Positions 1-9,282 are shown, counted from the stretch's first letter. The stretch is DNA of 64,000 nt from an uncultured Sphingomonadaceae bacterium (GCA_947488625.1 CANKZR010000002.1:310001-374000); one strand, 5' to 3'. The notes: generated by a model from the sequence alone, not told the origin. Numbers and translations: made by a program.

Positions 1-102
1 GATAGCTACGAGGCGCTGTTGCAATCGCTGGCCGAGGCGCGGCAAGGCATTGCCGAACAATGGGCCCGGCACTTTGATGAGACACTGGAGATAGAGACAT
101 GA
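1..102 (+). CDS. C-terminal end of an unidentified protein (5' cut by window edge)
   Basis: The frame is open from the first base and ends at TGA 100-102, giving 33 residues that end in DETLEIET. The fragment looks helical and acidic. Its stop overlaps the ATG of the next gene (ATGA), so the two are translationally coupled. In sphingomonads the gene before this type of peroxiredoxin can be glnE (glutamine synthetase adenylyltransferase), but this tail is too short to confirm that, and I give no symbol. Confidence 0.6.
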   Translation, partial: DSYEALLQSLAEARQGIAEQWARHFDETLEIET

Positions 103-575
103 GCGAGCACCAGATTCCGGACGAAGGCGACATGCTGCCCGATGTGGCGATGGAAGGGGCCGATGGGGCAACCGTGAAGCCATCGGACTTTCGCGGGCGC
201 AAGCTCGTGCTGTTCTTCTACCCGAAGGACATGACGCCCGGCTGCACCACCGAAAGCATCGACTTCAGCAAGGCGAAAGACGAGTTCGAAGCGGCGGGCA
301 CGGCTGTGCTGGGCGTATCGAAGGACACCTATGCCAGGCACGAGAAATTCATCGCCAAGCACGACCTTACCGTGCCGCTGGCGTCGGACCCAGAGAACGG
401 CCTCGCCGATGCGCTCGGCATCTGGACCGAGAAGAAGATGTACGGAAAGACGTTCATGGGCATGGTGCGCACCACCTATCTCGTGGATGCCGAAGGCCGC
501 ATTGCGCGGGTCTGGCGCAAGGTGAAGGTAAAAGGCCACGTCGATGAAGTGCTGGAGGCCGCGAAGGCACTTTAA
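99..575 (+). CDS. bcp: Peroxiredoxin, BCP/PrxQ type, with a single cysteine
   Basis: A 158-residue thioredoxin-fold peroxiredoxin that would reduce H2O2 and organic or lipid hydroperoxides in the cytoplasm. The peroxidatic motif TPGCTTE places the catalytic Cys at 49, after the FFYPKDMTPGC strand-loop typical of the AhpC/TSA superfamily. Many BCP/PrxQ proteins have a resolving Cys five residues later; here that position is Ile54 and I see no other Cys in the protein. It should therefore behave as a 1-Cys enzyme needing an outside thiol. The start overlaps the previous stop, and a DUF455 gene follows after 9 bases, so it is probably an operon. Length is normal for the family. The family call is strong; the partner reductant is unknown. 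Confidence 0.93.
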   Translation: MSEHQIPDEGDMLPDVAMEGADGATVKPSDFRGRKLVLFFYPKDMTPGCTTESIDFSKAKDEFEAAGTAVLGVSKDTYARHEKFIAKHDLTVPLASDPENGLADALGIWTEKKMYGKTFMGMVRTTYLVDAEGRIARVWRKVKVKGHVDEVLEAAKAL

Positions 576-584
576 GTTTCACGC

Positions 585-1373
585 ATGACCGATCTCTCGC
601 AGGCAATCCGCGCAACCTTGCTGACGGGCGACAAGCGCGGCAAGGTAATGGCCACCCGCGCCCTGGTGCGAAACTGGCGCACGGGTGCGCTGGCTACTGA
701 ATTTTCCACCGCAATGCCCGCCTCTCCCGCGTGGCCGCACGGGTTGGAGGTGCTGCCGCCAGGCCGGATGCCCAAGCGGGGCAAGGGCGGTTCCGCCCGC
801 AATCGCATCGCCCTGTGGCACAGCCTGGCCCATATCGAATTCGTCGCCATCGACCTTGCCCTGGATATCGTCGGCCGGTTCGGGGCGGAGATGGACGACG
901 CCTTCATTGCAGACTTCCTGGGCGTGGCCGCGGATGAGGCAATGCACTTCGCTGTGATCGAGCGACACCTCGCCAGGATGGGTGCGGCCTATGGCGACCT
1001 GCCGGTTCATGACGGGCTGTGGCAATCCGCCGCTGATACCGCGCACGATGCGATGGCCAGACTGGCTATCGTTCCCATGGTGCTGGAAGCGCGGGGACTG
1101 GATGTAACGCCGGCGACGCTGGACAGGGTGCGGTCACAAGGCGATTCGCGTGGCGCAAAGATCCTGCAGCGAATCCTTGACGACGAAATCCGGCACGTCT
1201 CTGCGGGCGCAAGGCATTTCAAGGCGCTTTGCCGCAGCCACGGTATAATCCCGAAAAACCACTGGAAAATGTTAGTAAAACGTTACTTCCGGGGAACGTT
1301 GAAGCCACCATTCAACGACTCGGCGCGTCTTGCAGCCGGTCTATCGCGCGATCTTTACGCTGGTATTGCCTAG
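585..1373 (+). CDS. DUF455 ferritin-like domain protein
   Basis: A 262-residue protein matching the DUF455 family, whose fold is a ferritin-like four-helix bundle. Acidic and histidine residues expected for a di-metal site are visible: HIEFVAIDLALD, DEAMHFAVIERH and DDEIRHVSAGARHF. The biochemical role of the family is not settled; one proposed link is to iron or tRNA-modifying chemistry, so I leave the function open. It begins 9 bases after the peroxiredoxin stop, probably co-transcribed, and the pairing with a peroxide-removing enzyme suggests a metal or oxidative-stress context (inference). The C-terminal sequence after about residue 225 is basic. Confidence 0.85.
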   Translation: MTDLSQAIRATLLTGDKRGKVMATRALVRNWRTGALATEFSTAMPASPAWPHGLEVLPPGRMPKRGKGGSARNRIALWHSLAHIEFVAIDLALDIVGRFGAEMDDAFIADFLGVAADEAMHFAVIERHLARMGAAYGDLPVHDGLWQSAADTAHDAMARLAIVPMVLEARGLDVTPATLDRVRSQGDSRGAKILQRILDDEIRHVSAGARHFKALCRSHGIIPKNHWKMLVKRYFRGTLKPPFNDSARLAAGLSRDLYAGIA

Positions 1374-1521
1374 TTAAGGAATCCCATCATACCTCACAAT
1401 TATCGAGACGGCGGAAGGTTCCGGGGGTCTCGGTCAAAACAGATGCGAAGCGCCATTTGGGCCAGCTCGCCGCAGACATTGTAGGGCGCTGAAAAGCGCC
1501 TGACGAAGCAAAAGGGATCGT

Positions 1522-2196
1522 ATGCTCGTCAAGATCGCAACCATTCTCGCCTTGGGCACAGCGGCTGTTGCCAGCCCTGCCATGGCCAAGGAAGCGCCTG
1601 CTGCCGGCGTAATCAACACCGCCAACGTCGCGGATGCCCCCTTGGGCGGTGCCGATGAATTCAACGAACTGTTCGCCAGCTGGGAAGTGCTGGAAGACGG
1701 CGGCCGTATCACCGCCGCTGGCGAGATCATCGCAGCGCCGCGTGTGACTGTCGCCGTTCCCTCGCGGATGCCGGTTGACGGCGTGAAGCTTACCAGTGCC
1801 TTCGGCATGCGCGATCACCCGATCCTGCGCCAGCGTCGCCGCCACAATGGTGTGGACCTTGCAGCCCCTAGCGGCACGCCGGTCTATGCGACGGCTGACG
1901 GCATGGTCGAAATGGCCCAGTATTACGGCTCTTACGGCAATTACGTGCAGATCGGCCACGGCGGCGATATGGAAACGCGCTATGCTCACCTTTCCAGCTA
2001 CACAGTTCGCGATGGCGAGCAGGTTCGCAAGGGTGACCTGATCGGCTATGTCGGCTCGACCGGTCGCTCCACCGGCCCGCACCTCCACTATGAAGTGCGT
2101 GTGTCGAACGAGCCCGTGAACCCCATCCCCTACATGGTGGCGCACAGCCTGGAAGCATCGGATGACGAGCAGGCTGCACGCGGTGGCCCCGAATAA
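1522..2196 (+). CDS. Secreted M23 (LytM-type) metallopeptidase
   Basis: A 224-residue protein with an N-terminal Sec signal peptide (hydrophobic core ATILALGTAAVA, likely cleavage after SPAMA) and a C-terminal M23/LytM domain. Zinc ligands and catalytic residues are visible: RHNGVDLAAPSGTPVYA (HxxxD) and GPHLHYEVR (HxH). Such enzymes cut peptide cross-links of peptidoglycan in the periplasm; some copies are inactive EnvC-like amidase activators, but this one keeps all metal ligands. There is no coiled coil before the domain, unlike EnvC. A strong hairpin terminator follows at 2228-2255. The 148 bases before the gene hold only a 6-bp hairpin (1485-1500) and no clear promoter. Confidence 0.9.
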   Translation: MLVKIATILALGTAAVASPAMAKEAPAAGVINTANVADAPLGGADEFNELFASWEVLEDGGRITAAGEIIAAPRVTVAVPSRMPVDGVKLTSAFGMRDHPILRQRRRHNGVDLAAPSGTPVYATADGMVEMAQYYGSYGNYVQIGHGGDMETRYAHLSSYTVRDGEQVRKGDLIGYVGSTGRSTGPHLHYEVRVSNEPVNPIPYMVAHSLEASDDEQAARGGPE

Positions 2197-2227
2197 GGGC
2201 AACCTGCAGACAATTGAATTCGTTAAG

Positions 2228-2255
2228 CGGCTGCTAGGTTTCTAGCAGCCGTTTT
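2228..2255 (+). terminator. Intrinsic terminator of the M23 peptidase gene
   Basis: A perfect 10-bp stem (CGGCTGCTAG / CTAGCAGCCG) with a GTTT loop is followed directly by TTTT at 2252-2255. It lies 31 bases after the M23 stop. The stem overlaps the last codons and stop of the convergent galU gene. On the minus strand there is no T-run, so it should work mainly for plus-strand transcripts. Confidence 0.85.
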
Positions 2256-3109
2256 GCCATGGCGCGTACTTCTGCGCCCATGTCTTCGCGCTCCAGCGCC
2301 AATGCCAGGGTCGCCTCCACGAAACCCAGCTTGCTGCCGCAATCGAAGCGGCGACCCTCGAAGGTGACGGCATTGAAGGCCTGCGTGCCGATCATCTTCG
2401 CCATCGCGTCGGTCAACTGGATCTCTCCGCCTGCGCCCTTGCCCTGGTTTTCCAGGGTGCGCATGACTTCGGGCTGGAGGATGTAGCGCCCGGATACGAT
2501 CTTGTTGGATGGCGCTTCATCAACCGGCGGCTTTTCGACCAGGCCCTTCACCTCGGTAAGCGCCCCCCTGGCCTCGCCCGGATCGATCACGCCGTAGCTG
2601 GAAACTTCATCGTGCGGCACTTCCAGCACGGAAATCAGGTTGCCGCCCACCTCGTTGTAGGCCTGCACCATCTGCGCCATGCAGCCCGGTTCACCCACCA
2701 TCATCTCGTCCGGCAGGAGGATGGCGAAAGGTTCGTCCCCCACGATGGCGCGGGCGCACCAGATGGCATGACCCAGACCCAGCGGCACCTGCTGCCGCAC
2801 CGTAATGATGTCGCCCGGCGTGGCGCGCGTGGCATCCAGCACGCTCATGTCCTTGCCGCGTTCGTTCATCGTGCTTTCGAGTTCGAAGGCGACGTCGAAA
2901 TGTTCGACGATGGCCGTCTTCCCGCGCCCGGTGACGAATATCATCTGCTCGATCCCGGCTTCGCGCGCCTCGTCGACGGCGTACTGGATCAACGGACGAT
3001 CCACGATCGGCAGCAGTTCCTTGGGAATTGCCTTGGTGGCCGGAAGGAAGCGCGTGCCAAGGCCGGCGACGGGGAATACGGCTTTGCGTATGGGTTTGCG
3101 TTTGGTCAT
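2234..3109 (-). CDS. galU: UTP-glucose-1-phosphate uridylyltransferase
   Basis: A 291-residue nucleotidyltransferase making UDP-glucose from UTP and glucose-1-phosphate. The N-terminal signature AGLGTRFLPATKAIPKE (about residues 15-31) is the nucleotide-binding and catalytic loop of bacterial GalU, and LPDEMMVGEP matches the metal/sugar-phosphate region. Length is standard. UDP-glucose from this enzyme would feed the nearby exopolysaccharide cluster as sugar donor and as precursor of UDP-glucuronate; the dehydrogenase for that step is not in this window. It is divergent from the small gene at 3242. Confidence 0.96.
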   Translation of the reverse strand: MTKRKPIRKAVFPVAGLGTRFLPATKAIPKELLPIVDRPLIQYAVDEAREAGIEQMIFVTGRGKTAIVEHFDVAFELESTMNERGKDMSVLDATRATPGDIITVRQQVPLGLGHAIWCARAIVGDEPFAILLPDEMMVGEPGCMAQMVQAYNEVGGNLISVLEVPHDEVSSYGVIDPGEARGALTEVKGLVEKPPVDEAPSNKIVSGRYILQPEVMRTLENQGKGAGGEIQLTDAMAKMIGTQAFNAVTFEGRRFDCGSKLGFVEATLALALEREDMGAEVRAMAKRLLET

Positions 3110-3241
3110 GCCGGATTTGTGCAGCGCGGCGCGCGTGCGGTCAACCGTGATCCTTTTGCCATTAAAGCAAGTTAAGTCGCATTCTCGTGCAGAACTTTCC
3201 TGTGTTCCGTGCGTTGAGCGGGAAAGGAAAGGATAACACTC

Positions 3242-3487
3242 ATGCTTATCAAACTCGCAGCACTCGGCGCCCTGGGTTACGCAGGATACCGCTATTACGA
3301 CAAGACCATGCGCAAGGACCAGAACGAGGCCTTTGCCTCGAACCAGGCAGGCGGATCGAACTTCCAGCAGATCCGCGATTCGGGTCCGAATGCGATGGCC
3401 GACAAGCCCAAGAAGGACACTTGGGATGAAGTTGACGAGGAGCTGGACGAATCATTTCCGGCCAGCGATCCGCCAGCCAACTACTGA
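3242..3487 (+). CDS. Small conserved-looking protein with DESFPASDPP tail
   Basis: An 81-residue protein with a short hydrophobic N-terminus (residues 1-18, LIKLAALGALGYAGYRYY), a polar middle and an acidic C-terminal stretch ending DESFPASDPPANY. The DESFPASDPP motif recurs at the C-termini of small proteins in alphaproteobacteria, but I know of no assigned function. An AAGGA ribosome-binding site lies upstream. Its stop overlaps the stop of the convergent ribbon-helix-helix gene by 7 bases. It may be membrane-anchored or membrane-associated; function unknown. Confidence 0.75.
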   Translation: MLIKLAALGALGYAGYRYYDKTMRKDQNEAFASNQAGGSNFQQIRDSGPNAMADKPKKDTWDEVDEELDESFPASDPPANY

Positions 3488-3744
3488 TCGGGTGGATTAC
3501 CGATCACACGCTGACGCAAGTCGGCGACCAGCCACAGTCTGATGGCAGTTGCGAGGCCGGGCGCAAGCTCGGCCTCGATACGTTCGGCGTCGATTTTCGC
3601 CACCAGTGCATTGACAGGCAGGCGGGCCCGCTCGGCGGCTTCCTGCAGCATGTCCCAGAACAACGGCTCGAGACTGATCGACGTTTTGTGTCCCGCAATC
3701 TCTAACGAGCGTTTGCGGGGTGGATGGTAGGGCGTACTGGTCAT
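3481..3744 (-). CDS. Ribbon-helix-helix domain protein
   Basis: I place the start at the ATG at 3744, giving 87 residues; the frame stays open to 3837, but the earlier part is not domain-like and overlaps phaB. The segment KTSISLEPLFWDMLQEAAER has the short strand followed by helices seen in ribbon-helix-helix (Arc/MetJ-like) DNA-binding proteins. It lies 89 bases downstream of phaB on the same strand and may share its transcript. Such proteins usually act as small dimeric repressors; the target is unknown. Confidence 0.75.
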   Translation of the reverse strand: MTSTPYHPPRKRSLEIAGHKTSISLEPLFWDMLQEAAERARLPVNALVAKIDAERIEAELAPGLATAIRLWLVADLRQRVIGNPPDQ

Positions 3745-3833
3745 CGCATCGGTCCGGTGCGCGATCGGCACATCAAGGGATGTGCGGGATCGCGCGTGGA
3801 AGAGCAGGGCGCCGTCGTATGGCACCCACCCCA

Positions 3834-4556
3834 TCAATACATGTGCTGGCCGCCGTTGATGCTGAGCGTGGAGCCGGTGACGAAGGCGCCCTCTTCCGAA
3901 GCAAGAAAACTCACGCCGCGTGCAATTTCACTGGCCCGACCAAGCCGCCCCACGGGGATCTTGGCGACGATCTTTTCGAGCACGTTCTCCGGCACGGCGG
4001 CGACCATGTCTGTATCGATATAGCCTGGGGCGATGGCATTTACGGTGATACCGTAGCGTGCGCCTTCCTGGGCAAGAGCCTTGGTAAAGCCATGGATTCC
4101 GCTCTTGGCGGCGGCATAATTCACCTGTCCGTATTGCCCTGCCTGACCATTGATGGAGCCGATGTTGATGATCCGGCCCCACTTGCGATCTTTCATTCCA
4201 GCGAAAGTGGCCTTCGCCATGTTGAAGCAGCCGCCCAGATTGGTGCGCATCACATCGTCCCACTCTTCATAGCTCATGCGCAGCAGCGTGCCGTCGCGAG
4301 TGATGCCCGCGTTGTTCACCACCACGTCGAGCGGGCCGACGTCTCCAGCGATCTTTTCGCAGGCGGCAAGCGTCGCCTCGTGGTCGCCAACATCGAACTT
4401 GTAGGCGGGAATGCCCGTTTCGTCGGTAAAGGCACGCGCCTTTTCATCGTTACCTGCATAGCTGGCAACAACGGTAAAACCGTCGTCTCGCAGCGATTCG
4501 CAGACTGCGCGACCAATTCCGCGGGTGCCGCCGGTTACGATAGCTACGTGTGCCAT
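3834..4556 (-). CDS. phaB: Acetoacetyl-CoA reductase (PhaB-type SDR)
   Basis: A 240-residue short-chain dehydrogenase that would reduce acetoacetyl-CoA to (R)-3-hydroxybutyryl-CoA with NADPH for polyhydroxyalkanoate synthesis. Visible features are TGGTRGIG at 8-15 (Rossmann), NNAGITRDGT at about 81-90, catalytic Ser134, Tyr147 and Lys151, and the C-terminal GSTLSINGGQHMY typical of PhaB. No thiolase or PHA synthase gene is in this window, so the pathway link rests on family resemblance. FabG is the main alternative, but the NGGQHM ending favours PhaB. Confidence 0.9.
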   Translation of the reverse strand: MAHVAIVTGGTRGIGRAVCESLRDDGFTVVASYAGNDEKARAFTDETGIPAYKFDVGDHEATLAACEKIAGDVGPLDVVVNNAGITRDGTLLRMSYEEWDDVMRTNLGGCFNMAKATFAGMKDRKWGRIINIGSINGQAGQYGQVNYAAAKSGIHGFTKALAQEGARYGITVNAIAPGYIDTDMVAAVPENVLEKIVAKIPVGRLGRASEIARGVSFLASEEGAFVTGSTLSINGGQHMY

Positions 4557-4625
4557 TTTCAGTCTCTCCAGATGGTTGCCGTCTTTTGCGCGACGTTAGC
4601 CATCCGTTGCGAAACGCGCAAAACA

Positions 4626-4647
4626 AAACCCCGCCGAAGCGGGGTTC
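4626..4647 (-). terminator. Intrinsic terminator of the 4670-5452 gene
   Basis: An 8-bp stem AACCCCGC / GCGGGGTT (4628-4635 with 4640-4647) and a CGAA loop. Read on the minus strand, it is followed by TTTTGTTTT. It sits 22 bases past the stop of the minus-strand gene and upstream of phaB, so phaB is probably transcribed separately. Confidence 0.85.
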
Positions 4648-4669
4648 CATTGCACATAATGCACCGGCG

Positions 4670-5452
4670 TCAGAAGCGGAATTGCGTGCCGATATAGACG
4701 GCCTGGCTATCCTGCTGTTCCAGATCGGGAACGGGAACCAGATCGCGGTCCTGCTCGTACCGCACGCCGGCGGTGATATCGAGGTTGCGCGTCAGGCGGT
4801 AGCTGCCTGCAACATCCAGCATCTGGTCGCTCAGGCTGCTGCCGGAGGTTGCCACGCTGTCCGATGCGCGATCTTCATCGAGTTCGATGCGAGCAGCAAA
4901 ACGGCTCGGCTCTTCATTCGTCCTGCTGCGCGGGGCGAAGTCGGAAAGATCGGGGATTTGCGCACGCGACAGGCTGCTGGACAGGTCAGGCGCGGCGACC
5001 TTGCGCGGCGAGGCCGAAACCTGCGCTTGCGCGAAGCTGGAATAACCACGGGCCAAGCCGAGGTTGTAACGCGTCGGCGCAACCCGCAAGCCAGCCACGC
5101 GAGAGTTGCCGGAGCGCTGCGAACCGATGGAATTGTTGGCAGCGAGCGCATCGGCCGTCTGCTGATCGACGCGGACAGCAACCGTTACCGATCGAGTGCT
5201 GGACGATTCGTCGGAACCGGCCGGCGTGAACCGCATCATGCGTGGATCGCCATGCTGCCGTGCGATGAATTCTGCGAGCCGGGGATCGGCATCGGCGGGC
5301 GTGAAGGCAACGAAGGTGTCGGGGACTTCAACGACATTGGCGTTCGAAAGTGCGCCAAAGGCGAAGCCCGCGCTTGGAAGCGCGACGGCCAGCAGCAGTG
5401 CAGACGCGCCGAACGCTGCCTTTCCTGCCAATCCTTTGCGCTTGTCAGTCAT
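4670..5452 (-). CDS. Secreted protein with beta-barrel-like C-terminus
   Basis: I choose the ATG at 5452 (260 residues) because it has a good GAGGC ribosome-binding site and opens a signal-peptide-like N-terminus (basic TDKRKGLAGK, then hydrophobic AAFGASALLLAVALPSAGFAFG). The middle is Ser/Ala-rich and probably disordered. The last 50 residues look like alternating beta strands (NLDITAGVRYEQ, SQAVYIGTQFRF) and end in Phe, as outer-membrane barrels do. It is short for a complete barrel, so it could be a small OMP or a periplasmic protein. I do not recognise the family. Confidence 0.7.
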   Translation of the reverse strand: MTDKRKGLAGKAAFGASALLLAVALPSAGFAFGALSNANVVEVPDTFVAFTPADADPRLAEFIARQHGDPRMMRFTPAGSDESSSTRSVTVAVRVDQQTADALAANNSIGSQRSGNSRVAGLRVAPTRYNLGLARGYSSFAQAQVSASPRKVAAPDLSSSLSRAQIPDLSDFAPRSRTNEEPSRFAARIELDEDRASDSVATSGSSLSDQMLDVAGSYRLTRNLDITAGVRYEQDRDLVPVPDLEQQDSQAVYIGTQFRF

Positions 5453-5763
5453 CTTGCCTCTATACCCCTGCTCTAATGGACTCTGAATGAACCACCGGGT
5501 TCCCAGTTTCTCGCGAGTCGCGATGAGCACTTCCTTAGCTACGACCGAAATGCGACAAATTCCAGACATCGCTTTGCAACCCAATGGCTTTTTTCGGAGT
5601 GTTGCAGCTTATCCACAGCGTGCCCTGGCCCGTTCCCGCGACATTAAGCGCGCGTTCACGGCGATTCGCGGCATTTGTGGCCTTACACAACGCTTCGCCT
5701 TGCCGCAGGCATCATGCCCGTTATAGAGGCTGACAGCTGCGACTTTTCGTGTTTACAGGACCA
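5453..5763. other. Divergent intergenic region (311 bp)
   Basis: Separates the minus-strand secreted protein from the plus-strand lipoprotein, so it should hold two promoters, but I see no clear -10/-35 pairs. It contains one perfect DnaA-box sequence, TTATCCACA at 5609-5617. There is no cluster of such boxes and no AT-rich unwinding stretch, so it is not an origin. I found no RNA gene. Confidence 0.5.
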
Positions 5764-6228
5764 ATGATGGCAATTTTCCCCGTTCGCAAAATCTCCCGCC
5801 AGTTTGCTGGTACCGCCATGCTGGGCGCCGCATCCCTTGCCCTGGCCGCTTGCGGGGGTGGTGACGACCAGCGCCTGCGCACCGATCTTGCCGCGGCACA
5901 GGTCACGTCTATCGGTGTGAATTCCTATCTCTGGCGCGCCAGCCTGGAGACATTGTCGTTCATGCCGCTCACCCAGGCGGACAGTTCCGGCGGTGTGCTG
6001 GTAACGGACTGGTATGCCGATCCTGCAAACCCGAACGAACGGGTAAAGGTCTCGGTCGCGATTCTCGATCAGGACCTGCGCGCCGATGCGCTGCGCGTTG
6101 CCGCCAGTCGCCAGGTGCTGCAGAACGGCACCTGGGTAGAGGCGCCCGTGCAGGCCGCCACCGTACAACGGCTGGAGGATATCATCCTGACCAAGGCGCG
6201 CGACCTGCGACGTTCCGCCATCGGCTAA
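5764..6228 (+). CDS. DUF3576 family lipoprotein
   Basis: A 154-residue protein starting at the ATG at 5764, which follows ACAGGA at good spacing; an in-frame GTG lies at 5749 and a second ATG at 5767. The N-terminus is a lipoprotein signal peptide with lipobox LAAC followed by Gly/Asp residues, so it is likely lipid-anchored. The rest (IGVNSYLWRASLETLSFMPL, GGVLVTDWY, KVSVAILDQDLRADALRV) matches the DUF3576 family of alphaproteobacteria, which commonly sits directly before leuS. Function unknown; an envelope role is likely given that lptE is two genes downstream. The gap to leuS is 21 bases. Confidence 0.88.
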   Translation: MMAIFPVRKISRQFAGTAMLGAASLALAACGGGDDQRLRTDLAAAQVTSIGVNSYLWRASLETLSFMPLTQADSSGGVLVTDWYADPANPNERVKVSVAILDQDLRADALRVAASRQVLQNGTWVEAPVQAATVQRLEDIILTKARDLRRSAIG

Positions 6229-6249
6229 ATTCCCCTGGGGGCACAAACC

Positions 6250-8769
6250 ATGACTGCTGAACGATTCGATCCGTCCGTTGCCGACGGTCGCTGGCAAGCC
6301 GCGTGGGACGAAGCCAAGTGCTTCGAAGCCGACAGCGCCAGCGAAAAACCCAAGACCTACGTGCTGGAGATGTTTCCCTATCCCAGCGGGCGCATCCACA
6401 TAGGCCACGTGCGCAACTACACCATGGGAGATGTGCTGGCGCGCTATCATGCCATGCGTGGCCGTGAAGTCCTGCACCCCATGGGCTGGGATGCGTTCGG
6501 CATGCCGGCCGAAAACGCGGCGATGGAAAAGGGCGTCCACCCCGGCGGCTGGACCTACGACAATATCGCCACGATGAAGGGACAGTTGAAGCAGCTTGGC
6601 TTCGCGCTGGACTGGAGCCGCGAGTTCGCCACCTGCGACCCTGAATATTACGGGCACGAGCAGGCCCTGTTTATCGACTTGTTCGAAAACGGTCTGGTCT
6701 ATCGCAAGCAGGCGGAAGTAAACTGGGACCCGGTCGACATGACCGTGCTGGCCAATGAACAGGTGATCGACGGCAAGGGCTGGCGTTCGGGCGCGGAAGT
6801 TGAGAAGCGCAAGCTGAACCAGTGGTTCCTCAAGATCACCGACTTTGCCGACGACCTGCTGGATGGCCTCGGCACCCTTGACGACTGGCCGCAGAAGGTG
6901 CGGCTGATGCAGGAAAACTGGATCGGCAAATCGCAGGGGCTGGAGTTTTCCTTCGACCTTTCCAGTGGCGACAAGCTGCCTGTCTACACCACGCGCCCCG
7001 ATACGATCTTCGGCGCCAGCTTCGTGGCCGTGGCCGCCGATCATCCGGTGGCGCAGGCCGTGGCCGAGAACGATGCAACGGCGCAGGAATTCATCGCGCT
7101 GTGCAAGCGCGGCGGCACCACCGCGGCAGAACTGGAGACGGCCGAAAAGCTGGGCTTCGACACCGGCATCACCGCGCGCCATCCCTTTACCGGGGCCGAG
7201 TTGCCGCTGTTCATCGCCAACTTCGTGCTGATGGATTACGGCACGGGTGCCATCATGGCGGTGCCGGGGCATGACCAGCGCGACTTCGAATTTGCCACCA
7301 AGTACAGCCTGCCCATCCCTCGCGTCGTCGCGCCCAGCGTGGACGAGGCTGGCAAGCCATTCGATGGCGAGGCCGAGGCGGGCGAGGGGGTTCTCGTCAA
7401 TTCCGACTTCCTCGATGGCATGGACGTCGAGGCCGCCAAGGCCGAGGTAATTGCTCGTGCCGAAAAGGGCCACTGGGGCAAGGGCACCACCGTCTGGCGC
7501 CTGCGCGACTGGGGCGTTTCGCGCCAGCGTTACTGGGGCACGCCGATACCTTTCATCCACTGTGACGCCTGCGGCGTGGTGCCGGTGCCCAAGGACCAAT
7601 TACCGGTAAAGCTGCCCGAAGATGTGTCTTTCGAGCAGCCTGGCAATCCGCTGCTGCGCCATCCCACCTGGAAGAATACCGAGTGCCCCAAGTGCGGCGG
7701 CACGGCGCAGCGGGAAACCGACACGCTCGACACCTTTGTCAATTCCAGCTGGTATTTCCTGCGCTTCGCCAGCCAGCCGGCGGACAAGCCATTCGATGCT
7801 GCGGAAGTCGCGCAATGGTTGCCGGTGGACCAGTATATCGGCGGGGTCGAACACGCGATCCTGCACCTGCTCTACGCCCGTTTCTGGACTCGAGCCCTGG
7901 CGCACTGCGGCAAGCTGGAGGTGAAAGAGCCTTTCGCCTCGCTGTTTACGCAGGGCATGGTGACGCACGAAACCTACAGCCGCAAGGATGGGCCGCGAGA
8001 GGTTTATTACACGCCCGCCGAAGTCGACCGCACGGGCAACGGCGCGGTGCTTACCGCCGATGGCCAGCCGGTGGAGATCGGCAAGGTCATCAAGATGTCC
8101 AAGTCGAAGAAGAACGTCGTCGACCCCGAAGACATCATTCGCGACTACGGCGCCGACGCGGTGCGCTGGTTCATGCTGTCCGACTCTCCGCCCGAACGCG
8201 ACCTGCCGTGGTCCGAAGCGGGTATCGAGGGATGCGGGCGCTTCGTTCAACGCCTGTGGCGTCTGTTCGGCCAGTTCGACGATACTGCGTCCGGCGAGGA
8301 CAAGGACCTCGCCCGCAAGACGCACCAGACCATCGCCGCCGTTGCCGAAGATATCGAGGCGCTGGCCTTCAACAAGGCCGTGGCCCGGATTTACGAACTC
8401 ACGAGCGCGGCGGAAAAGGCCAAGCCTTCCGCAGACCGCAACCATGCCATCCGCTCGCTGCTGCTGATCGCTTCTCCCATGATGCCGCACCTTGCCGAGG
8501 AAGGCTGGAGCGAAATGGGCGGCACCGGCCTCGTCGCCGAAGCGGACTGGCCGGAAGTTGACGAGACCTTGCTGGTGGAAGACGAGATCACCATCGCCGT
8601 GCAGCACAAGGGCAAGCTGCGCGACACGCTGACCGCGCCTGCCGATGCCTCGAAAGACGATCTGGAGGCGCTTGCACTTGCCAGCGAGAAGGTCCAGCGT
8701 TCGATCGACGGAGCGGAAATCAGAAAGGTGATCGTGGTGCCCGGCAGGCTGGTGAATATCGTCACATGA
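6250..8769 (+). CDS. leuS: Leucyl-tRNA synthetase
   Basis: An 839-residue class Ia synthetase charging tRNA-Leu. The HIGH signature is at residues 50-53 within [16 protein letters not shown], and the KMSKS signature is at residues 615-619 (KMSKSKKN). Between them are the CP1 editing domain ([20 protein letters not shown]) and a zinc-ribbon-like CDACG/CPKCGG pair; the C-terminal anticodon-binding region is complete. Length is normal for bacterial LeuS. The stop overlaps the lptE start (ATGA), and lptE-holA follow, the usual alphaproteobacterial order. Confidence 0.98.
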   Translation: MTAERFDPSVADGRWQAAWDEAKCFEADSASEKPKTYVLEMFPYPSGRIHIGHVRNYTMGDVLARYHAMRGREVLHPMGWDAFGMPAENAAMEKGVHPGGWTYDNIATMKGQLKQLGFALDWSREFATCDPEYYGHEQALFIDLFENGLVYRKQAEVNWDPVDMTVLANEQVIDGKGWRSGAEVEKRKLNQWFLKITDFADDLLDGLGTLDDWPQKVRLMQENWIGKSQGLEFSFDLSSGDKLPVYTTRPDTIFGASFVAVAADHPVAQAVAENDATAQEFIALCKRGGTTAAELETAEKLGFDTGITARHPFTGAELPLFIANFVLMDYGTGAIMAVPGHDQRDFEFATKYSLPIPRVVAPSVDEAGKPFDGEAEAGEGVLVNSDFLDGMDVEAAKAEVIARAEKGHWGKGTTVWRLRDWGVSRQRYWGTPIPFIHCDACGVVPVPKDQLPVKLPEDVSFEQPGNPLLRHPTWKNTECPKCGGTAQRETDTLDTFVNSSWYFLRFASQPADKPFDAAEVAQWLPVDQYIGGVEHAILHLLYARFWTRALAHCGKLEVKEPFASLFTQGMVTHETYSRKDGPREVYYTPAEVDRTGNGAVLTADGQPVEIGKVIKMSKSKKNVVDPEDIIRDYGADAVRWFMLSDSPPERDLPWSEAGIEGCGRFVQRLWRLFGQFDDTASGEDKDLARKTHQTIAAVAEDIEALAFNKAVARIYELTSAAEKAKPSADRNHAIRSLLLIASPMMPHLAEEGWSEMGGTGLVAEADWPEVDETLLVEDEITIAVQHKGKLRDTLTAPADASKDDLEALALASEKVQRSIDGAEIRKVIVVPGRLVNIVT

Positions 8770-9272
8770 TGCGCATGGCCGCCCTTGCCTTGGCCCTTGC
8801 CGGTCTTTCTCTGCCCCTTGCCGGATGCGGCCTGCGGCCGATCTATGCAGGCGGCGGAAACGGCTACATCGCGCAGGAACTGGCCGCCATCGAAGTGCCC
8901 GCGATACCGGGCCGCGAAGGCTGGCTGGTGCGCAACGAACTGGAGGACCGGCTGAGCCGCGGCGCTTCGGGCAGCACTTCGCAATACCGCCTCGACATCG
9001 TCCTGGACGACGATCTCGAAGGCCTTGGCCTGCTGACGGACGATACCATCGGCCGCCAGCGCCGCATCCTGCGTGCCCGTTACCAGCTGGTGGATGTGAC
9101 GACGGACACGATCCTCGTCGATGCCACCGCCGGTTCCGACGCAGGTATTGATGTCGTGGGGTCCGAATTTGCCACTATTGCAGCAGAGCAGACCGCGCTG
9201 GAGAACCTTGCAAAGGAAGTGGCGGACCAGATCGTTACCCGCGTAACGCGCGCCCTTCGCGAAACGCAGTGA
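8766..9272 (+). CDS. lptE: LPS-assembly lipoprotein LptE
   Basis: A 168-residue lipoprotein of the LptE/RlpB family, the plug of the LptD outer-membrane translocon that inserts lipopolysaccharide. The signal peptide ends in lipobox LAGC with Cys21, followed by GLRPIYAGG, a typical LptE start of the mature protein. Its ATG overlaps the leuS stop; a second ATG at 8769 is also possible. lptA and lptC are 38 kb away in this window. It is followed 10 bases later by holA, an arrangement conserved in many proteobacteria. Confidence 0.9.
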   Translation: MMRMAALALALAGLSLPLAGCGLRPIYAGGGNGYIAQELAAIEVPAIPGREGWLVRNELEDRLSRGASGSTSQYRLDIVLDDDLEGLGLLTDDTIGRQRRILRARYQLVDVTTDTILVDATAGSDAGIDVVGSEFATIAAEQTALENLAKEVADQIVTRVTRALRETQ

Positions 9273-9282
9273 GGCAGCGCCA

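Noticed and set aside
5609-5617. Perfect DnaA box TTATCCACA
   Set aside because: A single box without neighbours or an AT-rich unwinding region does not make an origin.
5683-7599. Long open frame on the minus strand opposite the DUF3576 gene and leuS
   Set aside because: It lies opposite two certain genes and has no domain features. High third-position GC makes long antisense frames common here; the same holds for frames opposite wecC (52025-53362) and gltB (59484-60956).
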